DNA of 64,000 bases from Lysobacter panacisoli (GTDB lineage: Bacteria; Pseudomonadota; Gammaproteobacteria; Xanthomonadales; Xanthomonadaceae): NCBI RefSeq assembly GCF_009765165.1, contig NZ_VLNU01000001.1, forward strand, positions 2,672,247-2,736,246, written 5' to 3'. Below, one piece after another: positions 10,015-18,564 of this stretch. Every line of letters begins with the position of its first letter. The first letter of the stretch is position 1. The notes under the pieces are model-generated. The model saw only the letters and a list, made by a program, of their open reading frames with translations, made no database searches and was not told the origin of the DNA. The position numbers and the translations under genes are program-made.

Positions 10015-10027
10015 CATAATGCCGGCA
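10015..10027 (+). promoter_or_regulatory. -10 box of map, suggesting a leaderless mRNA
   Basis: CATAAT at 10015-10020 matches the -10 consensus at 5/6. A start site seven bases downstream falls on the A of the map ATG (10027). No ribosome site is visible before that ATG. No good -35 was found. Confidence 0.4.
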
Positions 10028-10803
10028 TGCCCATCACCATCAAGACCCCCGAAGAGATCGAGAAGATGCGCGTCGCCGGCCGCCTGGCCGCCGAGGTGCT
10101 CCAGATCGTCGCGCCGCACGTCAAAGCCGGCGCGACCACCGAGGAGCTGGACCGCATCTGCCACGATCACATCGTCAACGTGCAGCAGGCCATTCCGGCC
10201 AACGTCGGCTACAAGGGTTTCCCCAAGACCGTCTGCACCTCGGTCAACAACGTGATCTGTCACGGCATCCCCAGCCCCGGCAAGGTGCTGAAGGATGGCG
10301 ACATCATCAACATCGATGTCACCGTCATCAAGGACGGCTGGCACGGCGACACCAGCCGCATGTACGTGGTCGGCAATCCGTCGGTCATGGCCAGGCGCCT
10401 GGTCGACGTGACCCGCGAGGCGATGTTCCGCGGCATCCGCACGGTCCGTCCGGGCGCGACCCTGGGCGACATCGGCCAGGCGATCCAGCAGTACGCCGAA
10501 GCCGAGCGCTTCAGTGTGGTGCGCGAGTACTGCGGCCACGGCATCGGCCGGATCTACCACGAAGACCCGCAGGTGTTGCACTACGGCCGCGCCGGCGAAG
10601 GCCTGGTGCTGAAGCCGGGCATGACCTTCACGATCGAACCGATGATCAACGAGGGCGCGCGCCACACCAAGCTGCTGCCCGACGGCTGGACCGTGGTCAC
10701 CAAGGACCGCAAGCTTTCCGCGCAGTGGGAGCATACCGTCGCGGTGACCGAGGACGGCGTGGAGATCCTGACCCGCTTGCCAGGCGACGACAACGACCTA
10801 TGA
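10027..10803 (+). CDS. map: Methionine aminopeptidase type I
   Basis: 258 residues, close to the 264 of E. coli MAP. The two-metal site ligands are in place: IDVTVIKDGWHGDTSRM, then CGHGIGRIYHEDPQV, TIEPMI and WEHTVAVTEDG. It removes the initiator Met from new proteins. ATG 10027 (MPITIKTPEEIEKM) was chosen; an in-frame ATG at 10009 adds six residues not seen in the family and falls before the likely transcription start. It is the first gene of a run map-glnD-dapD-arsC-dapE with overlaps or tiny gaps. Its divergent neighbour is rpsB, a usual arrangement. Confidence 0.97.
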   Translation: MPITIKTPEEIEKMRVAGRLAAEVLQIVAPHVKAGATTEELDRICHDHIVNVQQAIPANVGYKGFPKTVCTSVNNVICHGIPSPGKVLKDGDIINIDVTVIKDGWHGDTSRMYVVGNPSVMARRLVDVTREAMFRGIRTVRPGATLGDIGQAIQQYAEAERFSVVREYCGHGIGRIYHEDPQVLHYGRAGEGLVLKPGMTFTIEPMINEGARHTKLLPDGWTVVTKDRKLSAQWEHTVAVTEDGVEILTRLPGDDNDL

Positions 10804-13433
10804 GTCCTCCTTCCGCCGTCGATGAATCTTCGGCGGTGCAGGACAGCGCCGACCGCGCCGCGTCGATCCGAAGCGCCATCGCGACCGTCGATGCGGGCCT
10901 TGCGAAGGCGTTCGATTCCGATCCGGACGCCGACATCGACCGCCTGCTGCTGGCGCGCGCGGGTGCGATCGACGCACAGGTCCGCGCCGCGTGGAAGGCC
11001 TGCCTGCCCGACGACGCACCACTGGCCCTGTTCGCCATCGGTGGCTACGGCCGCGCCGAACTGTTCCCGCAATCCGACATCGATCTGCTGGTGCTGGCCG
11101 AAGCCGACGCGCAGGCCGCGCACGCCGAAGCGCTGGCCGCGTTCGTCGCGCTGTTGTGGGACGCGGGCCTGCCGGTCGGCCACGCCGTGCGTTCCTCGGC
11201 GCAGTGCACCGAGGCCGCGGCGGACATCACCGTGCTCACTTCGATGCTGGAAGCGCGCCCGCTGCTGGCGAAGGTCGAACACCTGCATGCGCTGCAGGCG
11301 GCGATCGCGCCCAGCCTGGTCTGGCCTGCGGGCGAGTTCTTCGCCGCCAAGCGCGAGGAACTGCGCCTGCGCCACGCGCGCTACGAAGACACCGCCGACA
11401 ACCTCGAGCCCAATCTGAAGGAAGGCCCTGGCGGCCTGCGCGACGTGCAGACGCTGCGCTGGATGGCGCTGCGCATCGTCGGCACGGGCGATCTCGAATC
11501 GCTGGTCGCAATCGGCCAGTTCGGTTCCGACGAGCTCGCCACGCTCGAACGCGAACGCCGCGCGCTGTCGCGCCTGCGCTTCGGCCTGCACCTGGTCGCC
11601 GGCAAGCGCGAGGAACGCCTGCGCTTCGATTACCAGAAGCTGCTGGCGCAGCGCCTGGGCCACACCGACAACGCCGACAACCTTGCCGTCGAACAGATGA
11701 TGCAGGGCTTCTACCGCAGCGCCGCGCTGGTGCTTCGCATCGGCGAGCGCCTGCTTCAGCGCTTCGAGGAGCAGATCGAGGGCGAGCCGGCGCCGGTCGC
11801 GATCGACCACGCGTTCGAACTGCGCCGCGACTACCTCGCCGCGGGCGACGCGCACTGGCCGCGCGATGCCTACGATGTGTTCGCGCTGTTCGCGGTGTGG
11901 GCCTCGCACGACGCCGTGCGTGGCCTGCATTCGCAGACGGCGCGCGCGCTGGCCGAATCGCTGTCACGCGTGCCCGCGTTCCAGCAGGCCGAAATGCCGA
12001 TGCGCGAACGCTTCATGGCGCTGCTGCGCGGTCCGCACCCGGTGCATGCGCTCGAACGCATGGCACGACTGGGCGTGCTCGGGCGCTGGATTCCCGCGTT
12101 CGCGAAGGTCTCCGGGCGCATGCAGTTCGACCTGTTCCATGTGTTCACGGTCGACCAGCACACGCTCGCGGTACTGCGCAACCTCGCGCGCTTCGCCTCG
12201 GGCATCGCCGATGAGCGCTTCAGCATCGCGCACGAAGTCTGGCCGCGCCTGCGCAAGCCGGAGCTGTTGCTGCTCGCCGGCCTGTTCCACGACATCGGCA
12301 AGGGCCGCGGCGGCGATCACTCCGAACTCGGCGCCGAAGACGCGCGCATCTTCTGCAGCACGATGGGCCTGTCGCAGGCCGACACGTCGCTGGTGGAATG
12401 GCTGGTGCGCCAGCACCTGCTGATGTCGGTCACCGCGCAGAAGCAGGACATCGCCGATCCGGAAGTCATCCACCGTTTCGCCGGCAAGGTGGCCGACCGC
12501 GAACGGCTCGACCATCTCTACCTGCTCACCTGCGCCGACATCGCCGGCACGTCGCCGAAGCTGTGGAACGGATGGAAGGACCGCCTGCTCGCGGACCTCT
12601 ACACCGCCACGCGCCTGGCGCTGCGTCGCGGGCTGGAGCATCCCGTCGCCGCGGCCGAACGCGCCGGCGAGACGCGCGAGGCCGCGCGCGCGATGCTCGC
12701 CACGCTCGGTTTCGGCGACGAGGAAGTCGACGCGCTCTATGCGCGCATGCCCGAAATCGGATTCCAGCGCGGGCGTCCCGACCAGATCGCGTGGCAGGCC
12801 GCGTCGCTGCGCGGCGTCGCCGACGGCGAGACGCGCGTACGCGCACGCGCGCTGGGAGAACACGCTGGCGCGATGGAAGTGTTCGTGCATTCGCCCGACC
12901 GCGACGGCCTGTTCGCGGCGATCGTCGCCACGCTCGACCGCCTCGGCCTGGCGATCCAGCAGGCGCGCGTGCTCGACGGCCCGCACGGCATGATCTTCGA
13001 CAGCTTCGAAGTGGTGCCGATCGATCCGCGTTGCCCGCCGACCACGGACGAAGTCGAACATCGCCTCGGCACCGCGCTGGCTGGCGAACTCGACCGCATC
13101 AAACCCGCGCGCCGTGCGCAGCCGCGCCACCTGCGCCATTTCCGCATTGCGCCGCAGGTCGGATTCGACACGTTCGTCGAGAACGGAAACACGCGCACCA
13201 TGCTGAGCCTGGTGTGCACCGACCGTCCCGGCCTGCTCGCCGACGTCACCCATGCGATCCGAAGCCAGGGCCTGCGCGTGCACGACGCGCGCATCGCCAC
13301 GTTCGGCGAGCGCGCGGAGGACGTGTTCCAGCTCACCCATCCCCATCCCGACGGGCGCGACGAAGCGCTCGACGACACGCAACAGCAGGCCCTGCGCGAC
13401 GCGCTGCTGGCCTGCCTCGAAGGAGACCGTTGA
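10800..13433 (+). CDS. glnD: Bifunctional [protein-PII] uridylyltransferase/uridylyl-removing enzyme
   Basis: 877 residues. The nucleotidyltransferase domain carries GGYGRAELFPQSDIDLLVL at about residue 81 (G-X-D-X-D metal motif). The HD hydrolase domain has FHDIGKGRGGDHSELG at about 500. Two ACT domains close the protein (MEVFVHSPDRDGLFAAI and LSLVCTDRPGLLADVT). The enzyme senses glutamine and modifies PII proteins, setting nitrogen assimilation. The start overlaps the map stop (ATGA), so map and glnD are translationally coupled; dapD begins directly after its stop. Confidence 0.97.
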   Translation: MSPPSAVDESSAVQDSADRAASIRSAIATVDAGLAKAFDSDPDADIDRLLLARAGAIDAQVRAAWKACLPDDAPLALFAIGGYGRAELFPQSDIDLLVLAEADAQAAHAEALAAFVALLWDAGLPVGHAVRSSAQCTEAAADITVLTSMLEARPLLAKVEHLHALQAAIAPSLVWPAGEFFAAKREELRLRHARYEDTADNLEPNLKEGPGGLRDVQTLRWMALRIVGTGDLESLVAIGQFGSDELATLERERRALSRLRFGLHLVAGKREERLRFDYQKLLAQRLGHTDNADNLAVEQMMQGFYRSAALVLRIGERLLQRFEEQIEGEPAPVAIDHAFELRRDYLAAGDAHWPRDAYDVFALFAVWASHDAVRGLHSQTARALAESLSRVPAFQQAEMPMRERFMALLRGPHPVHALERMARLGVLGRWIPAFAKVSGRMQFDLFHVFTVDQHTLAVLRNLARFASGIADERFSIAHEVWPRLRKPELLLLAGLFHDIGKGRGGDHSELGAEDARIFCSTMGLSQADTSLVEWLVRQHLLMSVTAQKQDIADPEVIHRFAGKVADRERLDHLYLLTCADIAGTSPKLWNGWKDRLLADLYTATRLALRRGLEHPVAAAERAGETREAARAMLATLGFGDEEVDALYARMPEIGFQRGRPDQIAWQAASLRGVADGETRVRARALGEHAGAMEVFVHSPDRDGLFAAIVATLDRLGLAIQQARVLDGPHGMIFDSFEVVPIDPRCPPTTDEVEHRLGTALAGELDRIKPARRAQPRHLRHFRIAPQVGFDTFVENGNTRTMLSLVCTDRPGLLADVTHAIRSQGLRVHDARIATFGERAEDVFQLTHPHPDGRDEALDDTQQQALRDALLACLEGDR

Positions 13434-14330
13434 ATGGCTGTGCAGAAGAAGACCGCCCGCAAGACCGTGCGCAAGAAGGCCGAACCGAAGGGCCCGGGCA
13501 TCGATGAGCTGAAGTTCATGGTCGACAGCGCCTTCGAGCGCCGCGCGATGCTGACGCTCGACGAGATCGAAGGTTCGACCCGGCCGACGGTGGAGCGCGT
13601 GATCTCCGGCCTGGAAACGGGCGAGTTCCGCGTCGCCGAGCCCGACGGCAAGGGCGGCTGGACCGTCAACGAGTGGCTGAAGAAGGCGGTGCTGTTGTAC
13701 TTCCGCGTCAACGACATGCAGGTGGTCGAAGGCTATCCCGCGCCGTACTGGGACAAGGTGCCGTCGCGCTTCGAAGGCTATGGCGAGACGGACTTCCGCA
13801 AGCTCGGCGCGCGTGTCGTGCCCGGCGCCGTCGCGCGTCGCGGCGCGCATATCGGCAAGGACGTGGTGCTGATGCCGAGCTTCGTCAACATCGGTGCGCA
13901 CGTGGGTGAGGGCACGATGGTCGACACCTGGGCGACGGTGGGTTCGTGCGCGCAGGTCGGCAAGCATTGCCACCTGTCCGGCGGTGCCGGCATCGGCGGC
14001 GTGCTCGAACCGTTGCAGGCCAGCCCGACCATCATCGAGGACCACTGCTTCATCGGCGCGCGTTCGGAAGTCGTCGAAGGCGTGGTCGTTGGCCACCACA
14101 GCGTGATCGGCATGGGTGTGTTTCTCGGCCAGAGCACGCGCATCTACAACCGCGCGACCGGTGAGATCAGCTACGGCTACGTGCCGCCGTACAGCGTCGT
14201 CGTCTCCGGCCAGCTGCCGGCGAAGGACGGCTCGCATTCGCTGTACTGCGCCGTGATCGTCAAGCAGGTGGATGCGAAGACGCGCAGCAAGACCAGCATC
14301 AACGAACTGCTGCGCGGCCTGGCGGAGTAA
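13434..14330 (+). CDS. dapD: 2,3,4,5-tetrahydropyridine-2,6-dicarboxylate N-succinyltransferase
   Basis: 298 residues, a little longer than E. coli DapD because of a Lys/Arg-rich N-terminal extension of about 20 residues ([19 protein letters not shown]). Left-handed beta-helix hexapeptide repeats run from about 120 to 240 ([38 protein letters not shown]). It succinylates tetrahydrodipicolinate in the lysine/diaminopimelate pathway. It is followed by arsC-like and dapE, so two DAP-pathway steps sit in one operon. Confidence 0.97.
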   Translation: MAVQKKTARKTVRKKAEPKGPGIDELKFMVDSAFERRAMLTLDEIEGSTRPTVERVISGLETGEFRVAEPDGKGGWTVNEWLKKAVLLYFRVNDMQVVEGYPAPYWDKVPSRFEGYGETDFRKLGARVVPGAVARRGAHIGKDVVLMPSFVNIGAHVGEGTMVDTWATVGSCAQVGKHCHLSGGAGIGGVLEPLQASPTIIEDHCFIGARSEVVEGVVVGHHSVIGMGVFLGQSTRIYNRATGEISYGYVPPYSVVVSGQLPAKDGSHSLYCAVIVKQVDAKTRSKTSINELLRGLAE

Positions 14331-14334
14331 TTGG

Positions 14335-14694
14335 ATGGCGCCCACGCTGTACGGACTCAACAACTGCGACACCTGCAAGAAGGCCCGCAAGTGGCTGGAC
14401 CGTTTCGGTGTCGCGCACGCCTTCGTCGACTATCGCGACCAGCGCCAGTCACCGGAAACGCTGGTGCAATGGAAGGACGCGCTGGGTGGCTGGGAAGCGA
14501 TGATCAACAAGTCGTCCACGACTTGGCGCACGCTGCCGGACATCCGCAAATCGCCGGGTTCCGATGCGGAGTGGAAACTACTGCTGAAGGAATACCCGCA
14601 GCTGATCCGCCGTCCGGTAGTAGTGGCCGAAGACGGCACGATCACCCAGGGCTTCAGCGACAACGGATTCAAGAAGCGTTTTGGCATTGCGTGA
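14335..14694 (+). CDS. ArsC/YffB-family putative reductase
   Basis: 119 residues of thioredoxin-like ArsC fold starting [18 protein letters not shown]. The CDTC motif is the redox pair; later RPVVV and [11 protein letters not shown] match the YffB/Spx-like branch. The true arsenate-reductase triad is not evident, and such proteins between dapD and dapE are a recurrent arrangement of unclear function. It starts four bases after the dapD stop and ends ten bases before dapE. Confidence 0.9.
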   Translation: MAPTLYGLNNCDTCKKARKWLDRFGVAHAFVDYRDQRQSPETLVQWKDALGGWEAMINKSSTTWRTLPDIRKSPGSDAEWKLLLKEYPQLIRRPVVVAEDGTITQGFSDNGFKKRFGIA

Positions 14695-14704
14695 AGCGAA
14701 CACG

Positions 14705-15835
14705 ATGAGCGACGTACTCGACCTGACCTGCGAACTGATCGCGCGCCCCTCGGTGACGCCGGACGACGGCCATTGCCAGGCGGTGATCGCGCGACGCCTG
14801 CTGGCTTCGAAATTCCGCTGCGAGCACCTGCACTACGGTGACGTCGACAACCTCTGGGCCGTGCATGGCGACGAGGGCCCGACGCTGGTGCTGCTCGGCC
14901 ACACCGACGTGGTGCCGCCGGGCCCGCGCGAGGCGTGGGGCAGCGACCCGTTCGTTCCGGAAATCCGCGACGGCGTGCTGTACGGACGCGGCGCGGCCGA
15001 CATGAAAGGCAGTGTCGCGGCGTTCGTCGTGGCGCTGGAGCGCTTCGTCGCGGCCAATCCCGACCATCCCGGACGCATCGCGCTGTTGCTGACCTCGGAC
15101 GAGGAAGGCGATGCGGTGGACGGCGTGCGCCGCGTCGCCGAGACCTTCCGCGAGCGCGGCGAGCGCATCGACTGGTGCATCACCGGCGAACCCTCGTCGA
15201 CGACGCGGCTGGGCGACCTGTTACGCGTGGGCCGTCGCGGCACGCTGTCGGCGACGCTCACCGTGCACGGCGTGCAGGGCCACGTCGCGTACCCGGAGAA
15301 GGCGCGCAATCCGATCCACCAGGCGATGCCGGCGCTGTCCGAACTCGCCGCGCGCCGTTGGGACGACGGTTACGAAACGTTCCCGCCGACGAGCCTGCAG
15401 ATCAGCAACATCCACGCCGGCACCGGCGCCAACAACGTCATTCCGGGCGAACTGCAGGTGCTGTTCAACCTGCGCTTCAATCCGAACTGGCGCGCCGAGC
15501 AGCTCGAGCGCGAATGCGAAGACGTGCTGCGTCGCCACGGCCTGGACTACCAGGCGCGCTGGCATCGCGGCGGCGAACCGTTCTACACGCCGGAAGGTCC
15601 GCTGCGTGCGGCCGCGCGGTCGGTGCTCGCGGCGCATGCGGGCGCGGCGCCGGACGAAAGCACCGGCGGCGGCACATCCGATGCGCGCTTCATCGCGCCG
15701 CTGGGCGCGCAGTGCATCGAGATCGGTCCGGTCAACGCCAGCATCCACAAGGTCGACGAGAACGTGTCCGTCGCCGACCTCGAAGCGCTGCCCGGCCTGT
15801 ACCTGCGCCTGATCGAACGGATGCTGCTCGCCTGA
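14705..15835 (+). CDS. dapE: Succinyl-diaminopimelate desuccinylase
   Basis: 376 residues, the family length. Zinc-binding M20 peptidase motifs are present: [11 protein letters not shown] (His, Asp), [21 protein letters not shown] (Glu pair) and GGTSDARF near the C-terminus; a dimerisation lid lies in the middle. It hydrolyses N-succinyl-LL-DAP to LL-DAP. ATG 14705 ([21 protein letters not shown]) is preferred over an upstream ATG at 14681 that overlaps the previous gene. Last gene of the operon. Confidence 0.97.
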   Translation: MSDVLDLTCELIARPSVTPDDGHCQAVIARRLLASKFRCEHLHYGDVDNLWAVHGDEGPTLVLLGHTDVVPPGPREAWGSDPFVPEIRDGVLYGRGAADMKGSVAAFVVALERFVAANPDHPGRIALLLTSDEEGDAVDGVRRVAETFRERGERIDWCITGEPSSTTRLGDLLRVGRRGTLSATLTVHGVQGHVAYPEKARNPIHQAMPALSELAARRWDDGYETFPPTSLQISNIHAGTGANNVIPGELQVLFNLRFNPNWRAEQLERECEDVLRRHGLDYQARWHRGGEPFYTPEGPLRAAARSVLAAHAGAAPDESTGGGTSDARFIAPLGAQCIEIGPVNASIHKVDENVSVADLEALPGLYLRLIERMLLA

Positions 15836-15840
15836 CGCGA

Positions 15841-15868
15841 AGCCGGAGGCGTCGGTGCCTCCGGCCTT
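15841..15868. terminator. Hairpin between convergent dapE and acylase genes
   Basis: GCCGGAGGC and GCCTCCGGC form a perfect 9-bp stem with a six-base loop exactly between the two convergent stops. T-tracts are short, so efficiency is uncertain. Confidence 0.55.
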
Positions 15869-15874
15869 GATGCG

Positions 15875-18223
15875 TCAACCGCCAGAGGGCGTGAGCGTCA
15901 GCGTGTGCTGTGCGGCGCCGGGCAGGAACGGGGTCGCGCGTCCGTGCACCCAGTCGTCGTGGCCCGCGCCCCAGAACGGCGACAACGGATGGCTGCTCTG
16001 GCCGCCGGGCATGTGGATGATGCCGTCGGCTTCGTGGCCCGGCGAGACGACCATGCGCTCGGACGCGCCGAAATCCGGTCCCTGCACGCGCGGCATGCCG
16101 CTGTCGCCCGGCAGTTCGTCGGCCGGCATGCACAGCGCGGGCTTGATGAAGCCCGGCAACGCGCGCGACAGCGGATGGCAGATCTTCGCGGTGTTGCGTT
16201 CGCCCCAGGTGCGTTCGCCGATCGGGCCCTGCGCCTTCAGCTCATCGCGCACTTCGCGCGCGGCGTCCTCGAACAGCGCTTCCCATGACGCGAACCGGCG
16301 CGGCAGCAGATGCGCGGGGCGCTGCGTCACCAGCGGCCATGCCACGCCTTCGAAGTGCTGCAGCGTCGGCATGTCGAAACGTTCGCCCAGCGCCGCGTGC
16401 GCGGGTGCGGTGAGTCCGTCCATCAGGCGATCGTGCACGGCCAGTCGCCACGCGCGCGCGATGCGATAGCTCACCGAATCGGTACTGGCACGGTCCTGCC
16501 ACGTCGCGGCGGCGCTGGCGAGTTCGTGCAGCGCAGGCGAGGTCGCCGCGGCGTCGCGTTCGCGCAGCAGCTGCCACCAGCGCTGCAGGAACAGCGCACG
16601 GTCGTCGAGCTGGATCGCGAGCAGGTCGCGTTCGGTGAACGTCTGCTTCGCGAACAGGTCGTCGCGGATCTGCCTCGCGCGTGCGCCGTTCGCATAGCCG
16701 CCGTCGCCGACGCGTGCGAGCAGACCGTCGTCGACCACGCGCGTGTTCGCGGTCCAAACGCGCTGCACGCTGCCGATCGGCAATGCGACGCCGGAGGCGG
16801 TGGTGAACGGCCACGGCGCGCAACTGCCGGCCTCGGCGACGGTGGTCGCGGCGCAACCCGGCGCGCGCAATGGCACCGGACCGAGCAGGCGCCACGTGAT
16901 GCGACCACGGCTGTCGCCGATGGCGAGGTTCTGGCCCGGAATCGCGGTGTGGTCTGCCGTCGCCAGCGCGTCGTCGAGCGACTGTGCATGCAGGAAATCG
17001 GCCAGGCCGAGGTTCATCGAACCGGGCAGGTGCGCGATCCAGCGCAGGGCGAGCCCACTGCCGTCGTCCTCGTGGTGCACGATCGGGCCCCACGCGGTTT
17101 CCTCGACCGGGAACTCGACATCGTCCTGCCCGGCAACGCGGATGCGTTCCAGCGTGCGCGTGGTGCCCTCACACGGTTGCTTCGCACACGCAGCGACGCG
17201 CTGCCAGTCGAGCCAGTCGCCATAACTGTTGGTGAAGCCCCACGCGACGTGACCGTTGCTGCCGACCACCAGCGCCGGCAGGCCGGGCAGGGTGAAGCCG
17301 TTGGCATCGACACGGCCGCCCGGCGCGCGCGGATCCGCATAGCGCAGCCGCGCGCGGAACCAGATGTTCGGTGCACGCAGGCCCAGGTGCATGTCGTCGG
17401 CGACGATGGCGCGGCCGTCGCGGGTGAGTTCGCCAGACACGGCGAAGTTGTTGCTGCCGACGTCGGACGGTTCCGGCATCTGCGCAGGCTTGTCGTCCTT
17501 CTGCATCGGCAACGTGCGCAGGTCGAGCGTCGCGGCGTCCGGCAGTGTGGCATCGCCACGCGCGCGACCGGCGATCGGCGCGTCCCAGCTGGTGCCGTCG
17601 TGCGTGAGCAGCGCGTACAGCGACGGCGGCAGGTGCGGACGGATCCGCCACATCGCCAGCTCGCGCTTGTTCTGCGCGTCCTGCAGGTCGAAGTACATCG
17701 CGTAACCGGTGAGCGCCGAATCGGCCAGCGTCCACGGTTCGGGTTGCGTGCGCAGCAGCAGGTACGGCCACGGTCGCACCTTGAGCGAAGCGAGCCCGGC
17801 GTTGACGCCGTCGACGTAGTCCTGCGCCATCGGTCGCTTGTCGCCGAGGATCGTCTCCATGTTGCCGGTGACGCGTGCGCGCATGCGATGCACGCGGTGT
17901 TCCTTGTCCAGGCCGATCGCGGCCGGGCCGAACAGCGCGGACAGCTCACCGGCCGCCGTGCGGCGCAGCAGGTCCATTTCGAAATAGCGTTCCTGCGCGT
18001 GCACGTAGCCGAGTGCACGCATGGCATCGGATTCGTTGGCGGCGGATACGGTCACCACACCCAGCGAGTCGCGCTCGATCGACACCGGCGCCGACAGGCC
18101 GGGCAGGGCGAGGTCGCCCTCCAGCGGCGGCAGGCTCCCGCGCATCAGCCACCACGCGGCCAGCGCCAATACCAGCACCAGCAGCACCAGCGCGATCAGC
18201 ACGCGCCTGATCCATTTCGTCAT
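15875..18223 (-). CDS. Penicillin acylase family (Ntn-hydrolase) protein
   Basis: 782 residues. An N-terminal membrane anchor or signal (RRVLIALVLLVLVLALAAWWL, residues 6-26) precedes the alpha chain (SIERDSLGVVTVSAANESDAMRALGYVHAQERYFEMDLLRR). The processing site and catalytic N-terminal Ser are seen at GSNNFAV (Ser 257), followed by DDMHLGL and then GWKL-like beta-chain elements (NLAIGDSRGRITW). This S45 family includes penicillin G acylases and quorum-signal (AHL) acylases; the local gene context does not say which amide is cut. It stands alone, convergent with dapE and divergent from asnB. Confidence 0.9.
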   Translation of the reverse strand: MTKWIRRVLIALVLLVLVLALAAWWLMRGSLPPLEGDLALPGLSAPVSIERDSLGVVTVSAANESDAMRALGYVHAQERYFEMDLLRRTAAGELSALFGPAAIGLDKEHRVHRMRARVTGNMETILGDKRPMAQDYVDGVNAGLASLKVRPWPYLLLRTQPEPWTLADSALTGYAMYFDLQDAQNKRELAMWRIRPHLPPSLYALLTHDGTSWDAPIAGRARGDATLPDAATLDLRTLPMQKDDKPAQMPEPSDVGSNNFAVSGELTRDGRAIVADDMHLGLRAPNIWFRARLRYADPRAPGGRVDANGFTLPGLPALVVGSNGHVAWGFTNSYGDWLDWQRVAACAKQPCEGTTRTLERIRVAGQDDVEFPVEETAWGPIVHHEDDGSGLALRWIAHLPGSMNLGLADFLHAQSLDDALATADHTAIPGQNLAIGDSRGRITWRLLGPVPLRAPGCAATTVAEAGSCAPWPFTTASGVALPIGSVQRVWTANTRVVDDGLLARVGDGGYANGARARQIRDDLFAKQTFTERDLLAIQLDDRALFLQRWWQLLRERDAAATSPALHELASAAATWQDRASTDSVSYRIARAWRLAVHDRLMDGLTAPAHAALGERFDMPTLQHFEGVAWPLVTQRPAHLLPRRFASWEALFEDAAREVRDELKAQGPIGERTWGERNTAKICHPLSRALPGFIKPALCMPADELPGDSGMPRVQGPDFGASERMVVSPGHEADGIIHMPGGQSSHPLSPFWGAGHDDWVHGRATPFLPGAAQHTLTLTPSGG

Positions 18224-18329
18224 GTCCCGTCCCGTGTTCGTTCCCCTGCGCCGAGCTTAGCCGATGGGCGGGGCGCGTCGGCGGCGATGCCCCCTTGCAT
18301 CCGCGCCCGACCTCGCGCAGGATCGGGCC

Positions 18330-18458
18330 ATGACCTGCGTCCCGACCACCGCCCGCTTCGCCGCCGCCACCCGCGGCTGCCCGCGCGTGGCCGCCCCGGT
18401 CGCGACCGCCAATAACAACAACCGCAATAACGCCAGCCACCCGCGGGCCGGCGATTAG
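18330..18458 (+). CDS. Asn-rich leader peptide of asnB
   Basis: A 42-codon frame starting ATG with an AGGA ribosome site seven bases upstream. Its key feature is the run NNNNRNN (codons 18411-18431: four AAT/AAC, one CGC, two AAT/AAC), that is, six asparagine codons in seven. It ends with TAG at 18456. It lies 106 bases before asnB, whose enzyme makes asparagine, and between the two is a 12-bp terminator hairpin. This is the layout of a classical amino-acid attenuation leader (as for trp, his, leu operons), here for asparagine. The peptide itself has no other recognisable feature. Confidence 0.75.
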   Translation: MTCVPTTARFAAATRGCPRVAAPVATANNNNRNNASHPRAGD

Positions 18459-18524
18459 CGCGTTGTAGAAACCGCTAGATCGCTCACGAAGCCCGCGCCG
18501 AGAAGCGCGGGCTTCGTCGTTTCC
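18379..18524 (+). promoter_or_regulatory. Asparagine-responsive transcription attenuator of asnB
   Basis: Four segments can pair alternatively. Segment 1 GCCCGCG (18379-18385) and segment 3 GCCCGCG (18491-18497) are both complementary to segment 2 CGCGGGC (18442-18448). Segment 3 also forms the long stem with segment 4. Segment 2 sits just after the Asn codons and eight bases before the leader stop. A ribosome reaching the stop would mask it and let the terminator form; a ribosome stalled on Asn codons would leave it free to form the antiterminator. The mechanism is inferred from sequence. Confidence 0.65.
18487..18524 (+). terminator. Attenuator terminator hairpin before asnB
   Basis: CGAAGCCCGCGC and GCGCGGGCTTCG form a perfect 12-bp stem (18487-18498 with 18505-18516), loop CGAGAA, followed by TCGTTTCC. 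The stem is very stable; the U-tract is poor. It stands 48 bases before the asnB start. Confidence 0.7.
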
Positions 18525-18564
18525 GGACCTCAAAAAACCATCGACCACCCAGGAGTCCTCGACC

